DNA of 64,000 nt from Symsagittifera roscoffensis (taxonomy: Eukaryota > Xenacoelomorpha > Acoela > Convolutidae). This document shows positions 21,592 through 32,905 of this stretch, one piece after another. The translations under genes and the position numbers were made by a program. The stretch is from NCBI RefSeq assembly GCF_963678635.1, contig NC_087063.1, positions 54,143,074 to 54,207,073 on the forward strand, read 5' to 3'. The notes below the pieces were generated by a model. That model was not told where the DNA came from. It saw nothing but the letters and a program-made list of their open reading frames with translations, and did not search any database. Position 1 is the first letter of the stretch, and the number at the start of each line of letters is the position of its first letter.

Positions 21592-21811
21592 CTGATTGGT
21601 TTTATTACCACAGATACTACCTGTGAAGAAATCCTTGATATCTACAAACGATATCAAAATTATTTAAAAATCCATGAGAAGTAGAACTCAGTTTTGATTG
21701 GTTGACTTAAAAGTTATTGAAAACTTCATGACCATTGAAAGTCAATTCTGATTGGCTGATATCAGAAAAGATGAATATTTCCTTATATGAATTGCTCGAT
21801 TTTGATTGGCT
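21592..21811 (+). promoter_or_regulatory. Spaced ATTGG (CCAAT) array, unit 1
   Basis: TGATTGG(C/T)T motifs have ATTGG at 21595, 21697, 21751 and 21805. The spacings are 102, 54 and 54 bp. Each motif is a reverse CCAAT box, the NF-Y type. The surrounding sequence is AT-rich and non-coding. Confidence 0.45.
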
Positions 21812-22066
21812 GATAGCAAAACTTTTGAAAAATCTATAGTTAGATTGGATAAATTTTTTTTCAGCTAATCTAAATAGCAAATCCATTCTGATTTTTTTTT
21901 CACCTTAAAAACAATTGGTTAAGAAATTTGCTTTTTTTTATTCAATTTTATTCATTTTTTGAGGCTATTAAACCTTTCTTTTCTGAAAATTGGGGACATT
22001 TTAAATCTCGCATTTTTCTTTCGATTTCTTGAGATGGCGTAACTGCATAGAAACGAAAGAATTTCA

Positions 22067-22207
22067 TGTCTTGAATGTGCCAGAGAAAACACCCGCTTAC
22101 ACTCATCAAGACATCGAAAACACTGCTGTGGCGTTTTAAAGTGTTCCAATTGTAACTTTTATACATATATCAGCGAAGAACTTACTAATCATAGCAAGAA
22201 GAAGCAT
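22067..22207 (+). CDS. Two C2H2 zinc fingers, end of unit 1
   Basis: The plus-strand frame reads CLECARENTRLHSSRHRKHC, then KCSNCNFYTYISEELTNHSK and KKH. The second finger is a textbook C-x2-C-x12-H-x4-H. The first has the same order with a shorter loop (C-x2-C-x7-H-x3-H or x11). Such fingers bind DNA or RNA. A stop at 22040 lies upstream in frame, with a possible acceptor CTGCATAG just before 22051, so this is probably a last exon. The frame then runs past the unit junction into unit 2 minisatellite sequence, giving a chimeric tail instead of the CQHNDK-stop of units 3 and 4. Confidence 0.6.
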
Positions 22208-22774
22208 TTGAGATTTGTAGAAAAGTTTGAAACACTTTTAGCATCTTGCCGAATTAAATCATTTTTTTTTCTCCCACAGTTATTTACTAATCTTTATGAA
22301 AGTTTTATTCAAAGTTTAATCCTTCAGAAATCTCATTTTTGCATGTCTGTTGATCAGAAACAATAGTAAATCAAGATATTAACATAGGGAATAGCGATGA
22401 AAGTCATCAATATAAAAGTTTCCAATAAAAGTCAAAGCAATAAGTCAACATGTTGTTACATTAAAATTTTGCGTTTTTTGCCTTATCATCTAAGAAACAA
22501 AGTTGGAATTTTACATGATTTTTGAAAAAACCAAGAAAGAACGTGCACTTTACCAAAAAAACTCTTAGATTATTTTTGCATTTTGCAAAACACTTGAGAG
22601 AATTTTTCGTACACGTAAAAAAAAAATTTACATTTTTTAAATTTACAAAAAAATTACTTAACGATCAAAGATCTGAAAAATGAGAAACTTGTTTAAAATT
22701 GCTTGAAAACTTTTAGACCAATCAAATTTCAACAACTGTTATTACAGATTAAAATACGTTATCAAAAATAAAAC

Positions 22775-23182
22775 CATTTTCCTGTAAATTTCTGATATTT
22801 CTTCTCCGGTTTTTGTTCTTTCAGGGTTATAAAATTTCGATTCGGGAAAATTTTTCATTCTGACATGTCATTTTTTAATTTTCAGCCATGTTATACATAG
22901 ACTATAATTTTAGTGTTAGTTCCCGGCTCCTGAATTCATCTCTAAATTAAATAATGTAGAACACTTGTCGCGTCTTGTCAAAAAAATCTGAAACACTTTT
23001 CGCTTTTTGTCAAAAAATGAATTCAGGAGCCGGGAATTAACACTAAAAATATAGTCTATGTATAACATGGCTGAAAGTTAAAAAACTGTCATGTCAGAAT
23101 GAAAAATTTTCCCGAATCGAAATTTTATAACCCTGAAAGAACAAAAAGCGGAGAAGAAATATCAGAAATTTACAAGAAAATG
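22775..23182. repeat. Hairpin element, unit 2 first copy
   Basis: This has the same arms and loop as 15811-16219, with the private changes shared with the next copy. One A is missing from the loop run before the right arm. Confidence 0.9.
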
Positions 23183-23440
23183 TTTTTTTTTGATTACGTG
23201 TTTCAATACCGGTTCTGATTGATCAAACCCACACATTTGAGTTGAAGGTACCCCTATCTCCTAACTAAAAATCAATTTATTTTCAACTTAACTACCGTCA
23301 ACTACCTCCTCTCTCAGCTCTAAATACCTTAATTTCAACTTATCTTCCGTCAGCTAACCCTCTCTCAGCTCTTTCTTGTTTTTACTCTTTAACTGAGTTT
23401 ATTGCTCAAAATTATGTTCGCGAAGTAAAACAACAACCTC

Positions 23441-23680
23441 ATGTACTCTGTAGAATGTTCGCCTGATCTAGTAGAAATCCAAGTGCGAGAAACAGTCTCT
23501 GGAGTTTTTCTGGCACGAATGGACATCCCAATCCAAGTCTGGCATATGGTGGAAGTGATGCGAAGGGACTTCAACGAACATCATATGACACAAGTACCCA
23601 TGACAGAGAACCAACTTGAAGAAATGCTAATGATGGAGGGAGTTTCTGATCATCTTATGAAAGTTTTATTCAAAGTTTAA
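23441..23680 (+). pseudogene. Truncated 154-residue-type ORF, unit 2 first copy
   Basis: Identical in layout up to GVSDH, then cut by the duplication join (GATCAT|CTTATGAAAG), which adds LMKVLFKV and a stop. The PC4-like part is intact, and the acidic SIM-like tail is lost. Residue 12 is Glu (VEIQV) instead of Gln. Confidence 0.8.
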
Positions 23681-24135
23681 TCCTTCAGAAATCTCATTTT
23701 TGCATGTCTGTTGATCAGAAACAATAGTAAATCAAGATATTAACATAGGGAATAGCGATGAAAGTCATCAATATAAAAGTTTCCAATAAAAGTCAAAGCA
23801 ATAAGTCAACATGTTGTTACATTAAAATTTTGCGTTTTTTGCCTTATCATCTAAGAAACAAAGTTGGAATTTTACATGATTTTTGAAAAAACCAAGAAAG
23901 AACGTGCACTTTACCAAAAAAACTCTTAGATTATTTTTGCATTTTGCAAAACACTTGAGAGAATTTTTCGTACACGTAAAAAAAAAATTTACATTTTTTA
24001 AATTTACAAAAAAATTACTTAACGATCAAAGATCTGAAAAATGAGAAACTTGTTTAAAATTGCTTGAAAACTTTTAGACCAATCAAATTTCAACAACTGT
24101 TATTACAGATTAAAATACGTTATCAAAAATAAAAC

Positions 24136-24543
24136 CATTTTCCTGTAAATTTCTGATATTTCTTCTCCGGTTTTTGTTCTTTCAGGGTTATAAAATTTCG
24201 ATTCGGGAAAATTTTTCATTCTGACATGTCATTTTTTAATTTTCAGCCATGTTATACATAGACTATAATTTTAGTGTTAGTTCCCGGCTCCTGAATTCAT
24301 CTCTAAATTAAATAATGTAGAACACTTGTCGCGTCTTGTCAAAAAAATCTGAAACACTTTTCGCTTTTTGTCAAAAAATGAATTCAGGAGCCGGGAATTA
24401 ACACTAAAAATATAGTCTATGTATAACATGGCTGAAAGTTAAAAAACTGTCATGTCAGAATGAAAAATTTTCCCGAATCGAAATTTTATAACCCTGAAAG
24501 AACAAAAAGCGGAGAAGAAATATCAGAAATTTACAAGAAAATG
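24136..24543. repeat. Hairpin element, unit 2 second copy
   Basis: Offset by exactly 1361 bp from 22775-23182 and the same by eye. Confidence 0.9.
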
Positions 24544-24801
24544 TTTTTTTTTGATTACGTGTTTCAATACCGGTTCTGATTGATCAAACCCACACATTTG
24601 AGTTGAAGGTACCCCTATCTCCTAACTAAAAATCAATTTATTTTCAACTTAACTACCGTCAACTACCTCCTCTCTCAGCTCTAAATACCTTAATTTCAAC
24701 TTATCTTCCGTCAGCTAACCCTCTCTCAGCTCTTTCTTGTTTTTACTCTTTAACTGAGTTTATTGCTCAAAATTATGTTCGCGAAGTAAAACAACAACCT
24801 C

Positions 24802-25266
24802 ATGTACTCTGTAGAATGTTCGCCTGATCTAGTAGAAATCCAAGTGCGAGAAACAGTCTCTGGAGTTTTTCTGGCACGAATGGACATCCCAATCCAAGTC
24901 TGGCATATGGTGGAAGTGATGCGAAGGGACTTCAACGAACATCATATGACACAAGTACCCATGACAGAGAACCAACTTGAAGAAATGCTAATGATGGAGG
25001 GAGTTTCTGATCATCTGGGAATGATCTACTCCGATATTCCTGACTCATGATTTGTGGCTCAACCAGTCGACGACTTCCTTTTTCCGTGGGAGGAAGCAGG
25101 ATCAGCCGAAAACCCTATCACAATAGATGAAGATGAGGGTTTCTCAGAAACAATGACGCCTCAAAACACTCCTCCCCAACAACCACCAGCAATGGAACCT
25201 CGTCCAGCTCTGCGTTCTATAGAGAACCTCCAGAACTCTTCTGCTGCTCGACAGCTCTTTGATTAA
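24802..25266 (+). pseudogene. 154-residue-type ORF with a nonsense codon, unit 2 second copy
   Basis: The frame matches units 1 and 3 except that AGA (Arg) is TGA at 25048-25050, ending the product after IPDS at residue 82. Downstream codons stay in frame to the normal stop at 25266, so the lesion is recent. A truncated product would keep the PC4-like part only. Confidence 0.8.
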
Positions 25267-25489
25267 AAGTTTTTTGTTAATAACTGTTGTTTGGTATTGA
25301 CTTCGTTTCCTGTAATTAATTAATTTCTTCAATTTCATTTTATTTATGAGAACAGATGAGAGGCTCAGTGTAAATCATTGAAAAACAGTTAGAACCTAAT
25401 TTAAAGCTCCGAAATTGCACATTTGTTAAGAAACTCGAACAATTTTTGAACACATATTCGGAAAAGCACCAGAAAACTGTACACAAGTA

Positions 25490-25955
25490 AAAAGTGACCG
25501 AGTGGTTTTTGCATCTTGTACACACTTTTAGCACTTTGTAGAAAAAAAATGAAACACTTTTTGCATTTCTAGGAAAAAATGTGAAACACTTTTCGCATCT
25601 TGTTAAAAAAGTGAAACACTTTTCGCATCTTGTCAAATAATAGTGAATCACTTTTCGCATATTGTTAAATAAAGTGAAACACTTTTCGCGTCTTGTCAAA
25701 AAAATGATAAACTTTTCGCATTTTGTCGAAAAATATGAAACAATTTTTGCATTTGTACAAAAAAATTGAAACACTTTTTGCATACGCTTGAAAAAATTGA
25801 AACACTTTTTCCCATCTTGCTGAAAAATTGAATTATGTTTCGTATTCTGTTGAAAAAAACTGGAACAAATTTTGCAATTTGTCGAAAAAAAAAAATAATT
25901 TTTGAGATTTGTAGAAAAAATTGAAACACTTTTAGCATCTTGCCCAATTAAATCA
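25490..25955. repeat. ~30-bp minisatellite, unit 2
   Basis: The same unit motif as 17165-17600, with one extra repeat near 25645-25680 (CACTTTTCGCATATTGTTAA) compared with unit 1. Confidence 0.9.
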
Positions 25956-26559
25956 TTTTATTTTTTCTCCCACAGTTGATTACTAATCTTTATGAAAGTT
26001 TTATTCAAAATTTAACCCTCAGAAAACTCATTTTTGCATATCGGTTGATCAGAAACATTAGAGAACCAAGATATTAACATAGCGAATAGCGATGAAAGTC
26101 ATCAGTATAAAAGTTTTCTAAGCAATGAGTCAACATGCTTTTTACATTAAAATTTTGCGTTTTTTGCCTTATCATCTAAGAAACAAAGTTAGAAATTTTC
26201 ATAATTTTCGAAAAAAAAAACAAAAAAAAACGTGCATTTTACCAAAAAAACTTTTCGTTTATTTTTGCATTTTGCAAAACACTTGACAGAATTTTTGGTA
26301 CACGTAGGAAAAAAATTCAAATTTTTGTGTTAAAAACTGTTCAAGTTAGAAAAAAATTAGTTTTGACAAAATTCTTGTAACAAATATCAATAATCATAAG
26401 AAAAACTATTTGAAAAACCCATTCAGAGGGTCTGACATGATTCATTCTTCTACAGAGCTAAGAAGGCGTCTTTTGAATTATTTAGGTTAAAAAAAATAAT
26501 ACCACCTGAAAAAATGACGCCATTACACTTTAACTTTTATAGAACAGTAAAAGTTGTGG

Positions 26560-26760
26560 AAAATTTCCACCAGAGAAATTGACGTCATTATTCATTAAAT
26601 TCTAGAATCTTCTAGTTCTTAGAATCTACAGATTAAATCCTTAAATTTTATAAGAAGTCATTACACTTTAACTTCTAGATTTTTCTCAATCTTCTAAATT
26701 CTAGAAATAACCACTAAAATTTAACCAATCAGAATTCCAGAACTAATTCTAAGGTGATGA
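26560..26760 (+). promoter_or_regulatory. CRE + heat-shock-element + CCAAT block, unit 2
   Basis: A perfect TGACGTCA palindrome at 26580-26587 is followed by TTCTAGAATCTTC at 26600-26612, a second TTCTAGAA, and CCAATCAGAATTCCAGAA. It is the same block as in unit 1 but with the CRE intact. Confidence 0.55.
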
Positions 26761-26798
26761 GGTTGATGAAAACAATTTGTGGATTTTAGTTATTTTGC

Positions 26799-27429
26799 TT
26801 GTTTTTTTTTCAATCTAAAAAAGATAATCTGAATCATAAAAGAACGGGCGAGTTACTGCACCAGTTTGAAATTGGGACCGAAATTTTCAAGATTCTGAAA
26901 TTTAATGAAACCTCCCAAGCTAGTGAGCAAACTATCATGGATCTTTCAAAATGGAGAGAAGTCGAGAGTAAAAGAATTAGAGAATTTAGAAAAGAATTGG
27001 CAATGTTTAAGTCAACTTCGAGAAAAAAGTACGGGTTTTCATATGATTCAAAAGAAAAAATTTTGATGAAGTTGTGGATCTGGGACACGGAATAGTTTTC
27101 ATTTGCTTACAAGTGAACATTTACTACAAATGACTATTTTTGAAAAAATGGTTGAATTTGACATCTTCTACAGAGATCCGAAAAAGTGTTTCAGTCGCGT
27201 AAGAGTTTCCCTAAATGATTGGCGAAAAATTGAAACAATTCGTGATACAAGGTACAAGAAAGAAAAATTCAAGTTTCAAAAGGATAACTTAGCTTTGTTT
27301 AGAAGAAAACATGGTGTGGCACATGAAGAAGAAAGTGACAAGGAACTCGAAAACAACTCAATTTTCGTCTTTCTACACATTTTTTTACGTTTCGCAATTA
27401 ATTGTAAATTGGTTTTTCTTTTTATCTGA
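26799..27429 (+). pseudogene. PC4-like blocks a and b, unit 2
   Basis: Block a is 26799-27095 and block b ~27070-27429, with the same overlap and one-base shift as unit 1. Protein differences from unit 1 are minimal (block b ends FLRFAINCK instead of FLRFPINCK). Confidence 0.45.
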
Positions 27430-27509
27430 ATAAAGTGTTCCTGAACCAAAGCTTAGTTTTTAAAGATTTATCAGTGTAAATTTTTAAGAGCTTATTTGAA
27501 GACAATTGA

Positions 27510-27731
27510 TTATTTTATCACAAAGTTTACATAATCACTATGCACAGAACCATGACAATCAATAAAGCAATCAAAAATCTTGAACAAATGAGTTTTTGAG
27601 TTTTGAATTTTTCGAATTCTATCCAGAAACGCTGAACCAAGAGTTTGCGTGGACGCCAGTTTCTGGTTGGAACATGAATAATATCTTTTGAATTTTTTCC
27701 GAATTAGTCGTTTCTTTGCAATACTAGGCAT
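27510..27731 (-). CDS. 73-codon antisense ORF, unit 2
   Basis: Encodes the same protein as 19154-19375 as far as I can read; only silent change is evident (GTTTGCGTGG for GTTTGTGTGG on the plus strand). Confidence 0.35.
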   Translation of the reverse strand: MPSIAKKRLIRKKFKRYYSCSNQKLASTQTLGSAFLDRIRKIQNSKTHLFKIFDCFIDCHGSVHSDYVNFVIK

Positions 27732-28178
27732 CGTTTCGGTTTCTGTTGAACTGCTCGACTAAGCTGATTTAACATTTCTCCGCTTGACGTAAGAAAACTT
27801 GAATAGAATCTGTGCTTGAATAAAGTGTAAAGACAGTCAATTTCTTGATATATGTATACATACTTATCCAATTTCTGAATAATTTGGCTAAAAGATATTC
27901 CTATTAAAACTAACTGGAACTTACAATTCTCAAAGAACCTAAAGCGTTATGGGTACAGACACAATAATCATGTGCTACTATGTATTATTCGTAAAAATCA
28001 TTGGAAACGAAAAAAAATAGCGATTTTTTGCAATAATCTGAAAAAAAGCTGGGAAGAGCTTGGCACATAGCATCAGCCATTGGGAAGATTGATTTTTGCT
28101 GAGAACTTTGGATTTTTATAGGCGAAGTAACGTCTACGCGATTTCGGTATATCAGATGTCATATAAAACTTTCCATAT

Positions 28179-28412
28179 TTGGTATTACTTCCATATAATG
28201 AAATCATGATGATTCATACGTTTTACTTCCATTTTCATTTAACCTCAAAATCAATTCTATCATTTGATCAGTCTGTTCTTCAAAACCGTATTCAACAAAA
28301 GACACTAGGCCCAACTATATTGAACTCTCAAAGAATCAAACAAGAATTGGGAGATTTGTTTGGTTCCAAAAATCCTACAATGGGAAATTTTATTTCAATT
28401 TTTATAAAATAA
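28179..28412 (+). pseudogene. Exon-like frame before block c, unit 2
   Basis: The frame ends in LGPTILNSQRIKQELGDLFG then SKNPTMGNFIS. It is open in unit 2. In unit 1 the matching position (~19990) has TGA in place of GGA, and a one-base indel follows; in unit 3 a base is lost earlier. It is a weak candidate exon upstream of block c, with no recognised domain. Confidence 0.3.
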
Positions 28413-28413
28413 C

Positions 28414-28758
28414 AGTTTGGGACAATTTGAAAAGTCCCAACAAGTCTATCTTAGTGAAAAAGAAGGTGAAGCATTATCGGCAATCCGGAAAACTGTTATT
28501 CACGATGCTGAAAACCTTGGTTTCGTACGTATATAGGAAGCCAAGTTTGGCAAAGAATCAACTATGGATCAGGAGCTGGCGATCTGTAATAGAGTATATG
28601 AAATAGCAACATACAACATGAGGAGGGTGTATGTCACAATCAAGAACTACAATGTTAACAAACCTCCCTACATTCAGATTCGACTGTTCACCGCAAAAGA
28701 GATTGAAGCAATGAAACAAATTGCTTATGTCAATTATACTTTGAACGAATTCAAATAA
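28414..28758 (+). pseudogene. PC4-like block c, unit 2
   Basis: Same as 20056-20400, including the in-frame TAG (28534-28536). The only visible protein change in the second half is MKQIAY for MKQVAY. Confidence 0.45.
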
Positions 28759-29108
28759 CTGTCTCAAATTTTGGGAGACTTCAAGTTTGTTGATAATTGT
28801 AAGCTTCAGTAATACTTTGTGATATTTTGTATGTTTTGTTAATTTAAAAAAACATTGTTGGTTCAAAGCTATCATTTGTCACTGAAGTGCACATTTAGTT
28901 TTAGAGCTGGGTTATCCAGTGTTTGCTTTTCCAGTGTTTGTTTCTGAAAATACGGAAAAAATTATTTAATTACTGCTTTCATCAAAAATTAAGTAAAATT
29001 TGTCTTATTTGAACAAAATTACAAACAAAATGTATAGTTAATTGTAACATTTTTGTTGTTTTTTGAATTTCCTAATTTCAATGTTTTTAGTTGCCTTAAT
29101 TTGATGTT

Positions 29109-29848
29109 TTGATTGACTACCTGAATTCACTTAAAAATAATCAGTCTCTGAATAAGGGAAAAACAAATTTCTATGTTGATTACAAATTAATCAAAAATGG
29201 TACAACAATTCGAGTTTTTTCAAGTTTCTTTAATAACATCACTAAGAAATATGTTTCTATCAAAAGCGTTTTCAATGTCTCAATTGAACATTTATCAGAT
29301 TTTAAGGTTGAACTACTACAAAAAGGAGAAAGAGTGGTGGACAGATGACGTTGATGGAGATTGTATTAATTTTAACTTGTATAGAAACACAGAAAGTTCA
29401 ATAGTTCTGTTAAAAAGATGGAGAGGAGATTTCAGAAAAGAAGAGTACTGCCAGGTTTATCAACAAGGTTTTTATTTAGAAGAGCTAACTCAAAGCGAGT
29501 GGTCGATCAGTGAAAAAAAAAGAATGGAAGAGTCTATGAACCAAATGTTGAAGGAAGATCATTTCGATTACTGTTTTGAACTTGATACAAATACAAAATC
29601 TAGATTTGTCCGAAGATTTTTTAATCGATTATCCAATATTTAAAAATTTCCGGTTGTTTATATTACAATATTCCAGAAAGAAAACAAAAAATGTATATTT
29701 CGGTAATTTCACTTTTCACTGGTTAGAAAAAGAACAAATCGAAAAAACTTTGATTGAAATTTCAAAGTTTGAATTTAGCATCGAAAAACAATATAAACCA
29801 GACAAGAAATCGCATTTATCTCACTTTGGTGTCAATTGTATATGTTAG
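29109..29848 (+). pseudogene. PC4-like blocks d, e and f, unit 2
   Basis: Frames 29109-29348, 29197-29643 and 29576-29848 match unit 1 with scattered substitutions (DGDCINFNLYR, KEEYCQVY, LTQSEWS, KEDHFDYCFELD). The frame shifts are at the same places. Confidence 0.5.
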
Positions 29849-29947
29849 TTATGTTAGAACAATTCAATTAAATTGATTGATGGAGAAGTTTCATAAACAT
29901 AGTTTGGTTCTGATCTACAAAGTATTTTTAAATCTGTGAAAATTTCA

Positions 29948-30168
29948 TTCTGATTGGTTTTATTACCACAGATACTACCTGTGAAGAAATCCTTGATATC
30001 TACAAACGATATCAAAAATATTTAAAAATCCATGAGAAGTAGAACTCAGTTTTGATTGGTTGACTTAAAAGTTATTGAAAACTTCATGACCATTGAAAGT
30101 CAATTCTGATTGGCTGATATCAGAAAAGATGAACATTTCCTTATATGAATTGCTCGATTTTGATTGGC
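29948..30168 (+). promoter_or_regulatory. Spaced ATTGG array, unit 2
   Basis: Four TGATTGG motifs in the same spacing as 21592-21811. Confidence 0.4.
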
Positions 30169-30423
30169 TGATAGCAAAACTTTTGAAAAATCTATAGTTA
30201 GATTGGATAAATTTTTTTTCAGCTAATCTAAATAGCAAATACATTCTGATTTTTTTTTCACCTTAAAAACAATTGGTTAAGAAATTTGCTTTTTTTATTC
30301 AATTTTATTCATTTTTTGAGGCTATTAAACTTTTCTTTTCTGAAAATTGGGGACATTCTAAATCTCGCATTTTTTTTTCTATTTCTTGAGATGGCGTAAC
30401 TGCATAGAAACGAAAGAATTTCA

Positions 30424-30564
30424 TGTCTTGAATGTGCCAGAGAAAACACCCGCTTACACTCATCAAGACATCGAAAACACTGCTGTGGCGTTTTTAAGTG
30501 TTCCAATTGTAACTTTTATACATATATCAGCGAAGAACTTACTAATCATAGCCAGAAGAAGCAT
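30424..30564 (+). CDS. Two C2H2 zinc fingers, end of unit 2
   Basis: All eight Cys/His ligands are kept. The changes from unit 1 are GVFKC for GVLKC and NHSQKKH for NHSKKKH. As in unit 1, the frame runs across the unit join (GCAT|TTGAG) into the next unit. Confidence 0.6.
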
Positions 30565-31115
30565 TTGAGATTTGTAGAAAAGTTTGAAACACTTTTAGCA
30601 TCTTGCCGAATTAAATCATTTTATTTTTTTCTCCCACAGTTATTTACTAATCTTTATGAAAGTTTTATTCAAAGTTTAATCCTTCAGAAATCTCATTTTT
30701 GCATGTCTGTTGATCAGAAACAATAGTAAATCAAGATATTAACAAAGGGAATAGCGATGAAAGTCATCAATATAAAAGTTTCCAATAAAAGTCAAAGCAA
30801 TAAGTCAACATGTTGTTACATTAAAATTTTGCGTTTTTTGCCTTATCATCTAAGAAACAAAGTTGGAATTTTACATGATTTTTGAAAAAACCAAGAAAGA
30901 ACGTGCACTTTACCAAAAAAACTCTTAGATTATTTTTGCATTTTGCAAAACACTTGAGAGAATTTTTGGTACACGTAAAAAAAAATTTACATTTTTTAAA
31001 TTTACAAAAAAATTACTTAACGATCAAAGATCTGAAAAATGAGAAACTTGTTTAAAATTGCTTGAAAACTTTTAGACCAATCAAATTTCAACAACTGTTA
31101 TTACAAAAAAAAAAC

Positions 31116-31523
31116 CATTTTCCTGTAAATTTCTGATATTTCTTCTCCGCTTTTTGTTCTTTCAGGGTTATAAAATTTCGATTCGGGAAAAGTTTTCATT
31201 CTGACATGTCATTTTTTAATTTTCAGCCATGTTATACATAGACTATAATTTTAGTGTTAGTTCCCGGCTCCTGAATTCATCTCTAAATTAAATAATGTAG
31301 AACACTTGTCGCGTCTTGTCAAAAAAATCTGAAACACTTTTCGCTTTTTGTCAAAAAATGAATTCAGGAGCCGGGAATTAACACTAAAAATATAGTCTAT
31401 GTATAACATGGCTGAAAGTTAAAAAACTGTCATGTCAGAATGAAAAATTTTCCCGAATCGAAATTTTATAACCCTGAAAGAACAAAAAGCGGAGAAGAAA
31501 TATCAGAAATTTACAGGAAAATG
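31116..31523. repeat. Hairpin element, unit 3
   Basis: Same arms and loop, with the ancestral CGCTTTTTG and CAGGAAAATG variants as in unit 1. The sequence immediately left of the arm has lost the AATACGTTAT stretch present in the other copies. Confidence 0.9.
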
Positions 31524-31782
31524 TTTTTTTTTGATTACGTGTTTCAATACCAGTTCTGATTGATCAAACCCACACATTTGAGTTGAAGGTAACCCCTATC
31601 TCCTAACTAAAAATCAATTTATTTTCAACTTAACTACCGTCAACTACCTCCTCTCTCAGCTCTAAATACCTTAATTTCAACTTATCTTCCGTCAGCTAAC
31701 CCTCTCTTAGCTCTTTCTTGTTTTTACTCTTTAACTGAGTTTATTGCTCAAAATTATGTTCGCGAAGTAAAACAACAACCTC

Positions 31783-32247
31783 ATGTACTCTGTAGAATGT
31801 TCGCCTGATCTAGTACAAATCCAAGTGCGAGAAACAGTCTCTGGAGTTTTTCTGGCACGAATGGACATCCCAATCCAAGTCTGGCATATGGTGGAAGTGA
31901 TGCGAAGGGACTTCAACGAACATCATATGACACAAGTACCCATGACAGAGAACCAACTTGAAGAAATGCTAATGATGGAGGGAGTTTCTGATCATGTGGG
32001 AATGATCTACTCCGATATTCCTGACTCAAGATTTGTGGCTCAACCAGTCGACGACCTCCTTTTTCCGTGGGAGGAAGCAGGATCAGCCGAAAACCCTATC
32101 ACAATAGATGAAGATGAGGGTTTCTCAGAAACAATGACGCCTCAAAACACTCCTCCCCAACAACCACCAGCAATGGAACCTCGTCCAGCTCTGCGTTCTA
32201 TAGAGAACCTCCAGAACTCTTCTGCTGCTCGACAGCTCTTTGATTAA
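31783..32247 (+). CDS. 154-residue PC4-like domain protein with acidic tail, unit 3
   Basis: A full-length intact frame. It differs from unit 1 by TENQLEE in place of TESQLEE. It retains both the Trp-containing helix (PIQVWHMVEVMRRDF) and the ITIDEDEG tail motif. The 4-codon upstream ORF is also conserved. Confidence 0.6.
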   Translation: MYSVECSPDLVQIQVRETVSGVFLARMDIPIQVWHMVEVMRRDFNEHHMTQVPMTENQLEEMLMMEGVSDHVGMIYSDIPDSRFVAQPVDDLLFPWEEAGSAENPITIDEDEGFSETMTPQNTPPQQPPAMEPRPALRSIENLQNSSAARQLFD

Positions 32248-32469
32248 AAGTTTTTTGTTAATAATTGTTGTTTGGTATTGACTTCGTTTTCTGTAATTAA
32301 TTAATTCCTTCAATTTCATTTTATTTATGAGAACAGATGAGAGGCTCAGTGTAAATCATTGAAAAACAGTTAGAACCTAATTTAAAGCTCCGAAATTGCA
32401 CATTTGTTAAGAAACTCGAACAATTTTTGAACACATATTCGGAAAAACACCAGAAAACTGTACACAAGT

Positions 32470-32905
32470 AAAAAGTGACCGAGTGGTTTTTGCATCTTGT
32501 ACACACTTTTAGCACTTTGTAGAAAAAAAATTAAAAACCCTTTTTTGCATTTCTAGGAAAAAATGTGAAACACTTTTCGCATCTTGTTAAAAAAGTTAAA
32601 CACTTTTCGCATCTTGTCAAATAATAGTGAAACACTTTTCGCATATTGTTAAATAAAGTGAAACACTTTTCGCGTCTTGTCAAAAAAAATGATAAACTTT
32701 TCGCATTTTGTCAAAAAATATGAAACAATTTTTGCATTTGTACAAAAAAATTGAAACACTTTTTGCATACGCTTGAAAAAATTGAAACACTTTTTCCCAT
32801 CTTGCTGAAAAATTCAATTATGTTTCGTATTCTGTTGAAAAAAACTGGAACAAATTTTGCAATTTGTCGAAAAAAAAGAAACACTTTTAGCATCTTGCCG
32901 AATTA
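32470..32905. repeat. ~30-bp minisatellite, unit 3
   Basis: Same motif. It lacks the AATAATTTTTGAGATTTGTAG spacer near its right end that units 1 and 2 carry. Confidence 0.9.

Larger units (their letters stand above)
15181..22207 (+). repeat. Array unit 1
   Basis: It begins abruptly after R2 with sequence (TTTCGTATTCTGTTG) that recurs inside the unit at ~17480. About 490 bp (15187-15680) is therefore a diverged duplicate of 17486-17975. The order is duplicate A, hairpin, 154-residue ORF, minisatellite, duplicate B, promoter-like block, PC4-like blocks, ATTGG array, zinc fingers. It ends at the last zinc-finger His codon (22205-22207). Confidence 0.85.
22208..30564 (+). repeat. Array unit 2, with a 1,361-bp internal tandem duplication
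   Basis: It starts at the join GAAGAAGCAT|TTGAGATTTG. The segment ~22295-23655 is repeated immediately as ~23656-25016, so the unit has two hairpins and two starts of the 154-residue ORF. Private variants (GCTTT to GGTTT in the arm, CAGGAAAATG to CAAGAAAATG) occur in both duplicates, and I found no difference between them by eye. The rest follows unit 1. Confidence 0.9.

Noticed and set aside
21948-22166. Minus-strand ORFs over the zinc-finger exon (also 30309-30506, 41545-41817)
   Set aside because: They are shadows of the plus-strand C2H2 frame, whose ligands are conserved while the minus frames change length between units.
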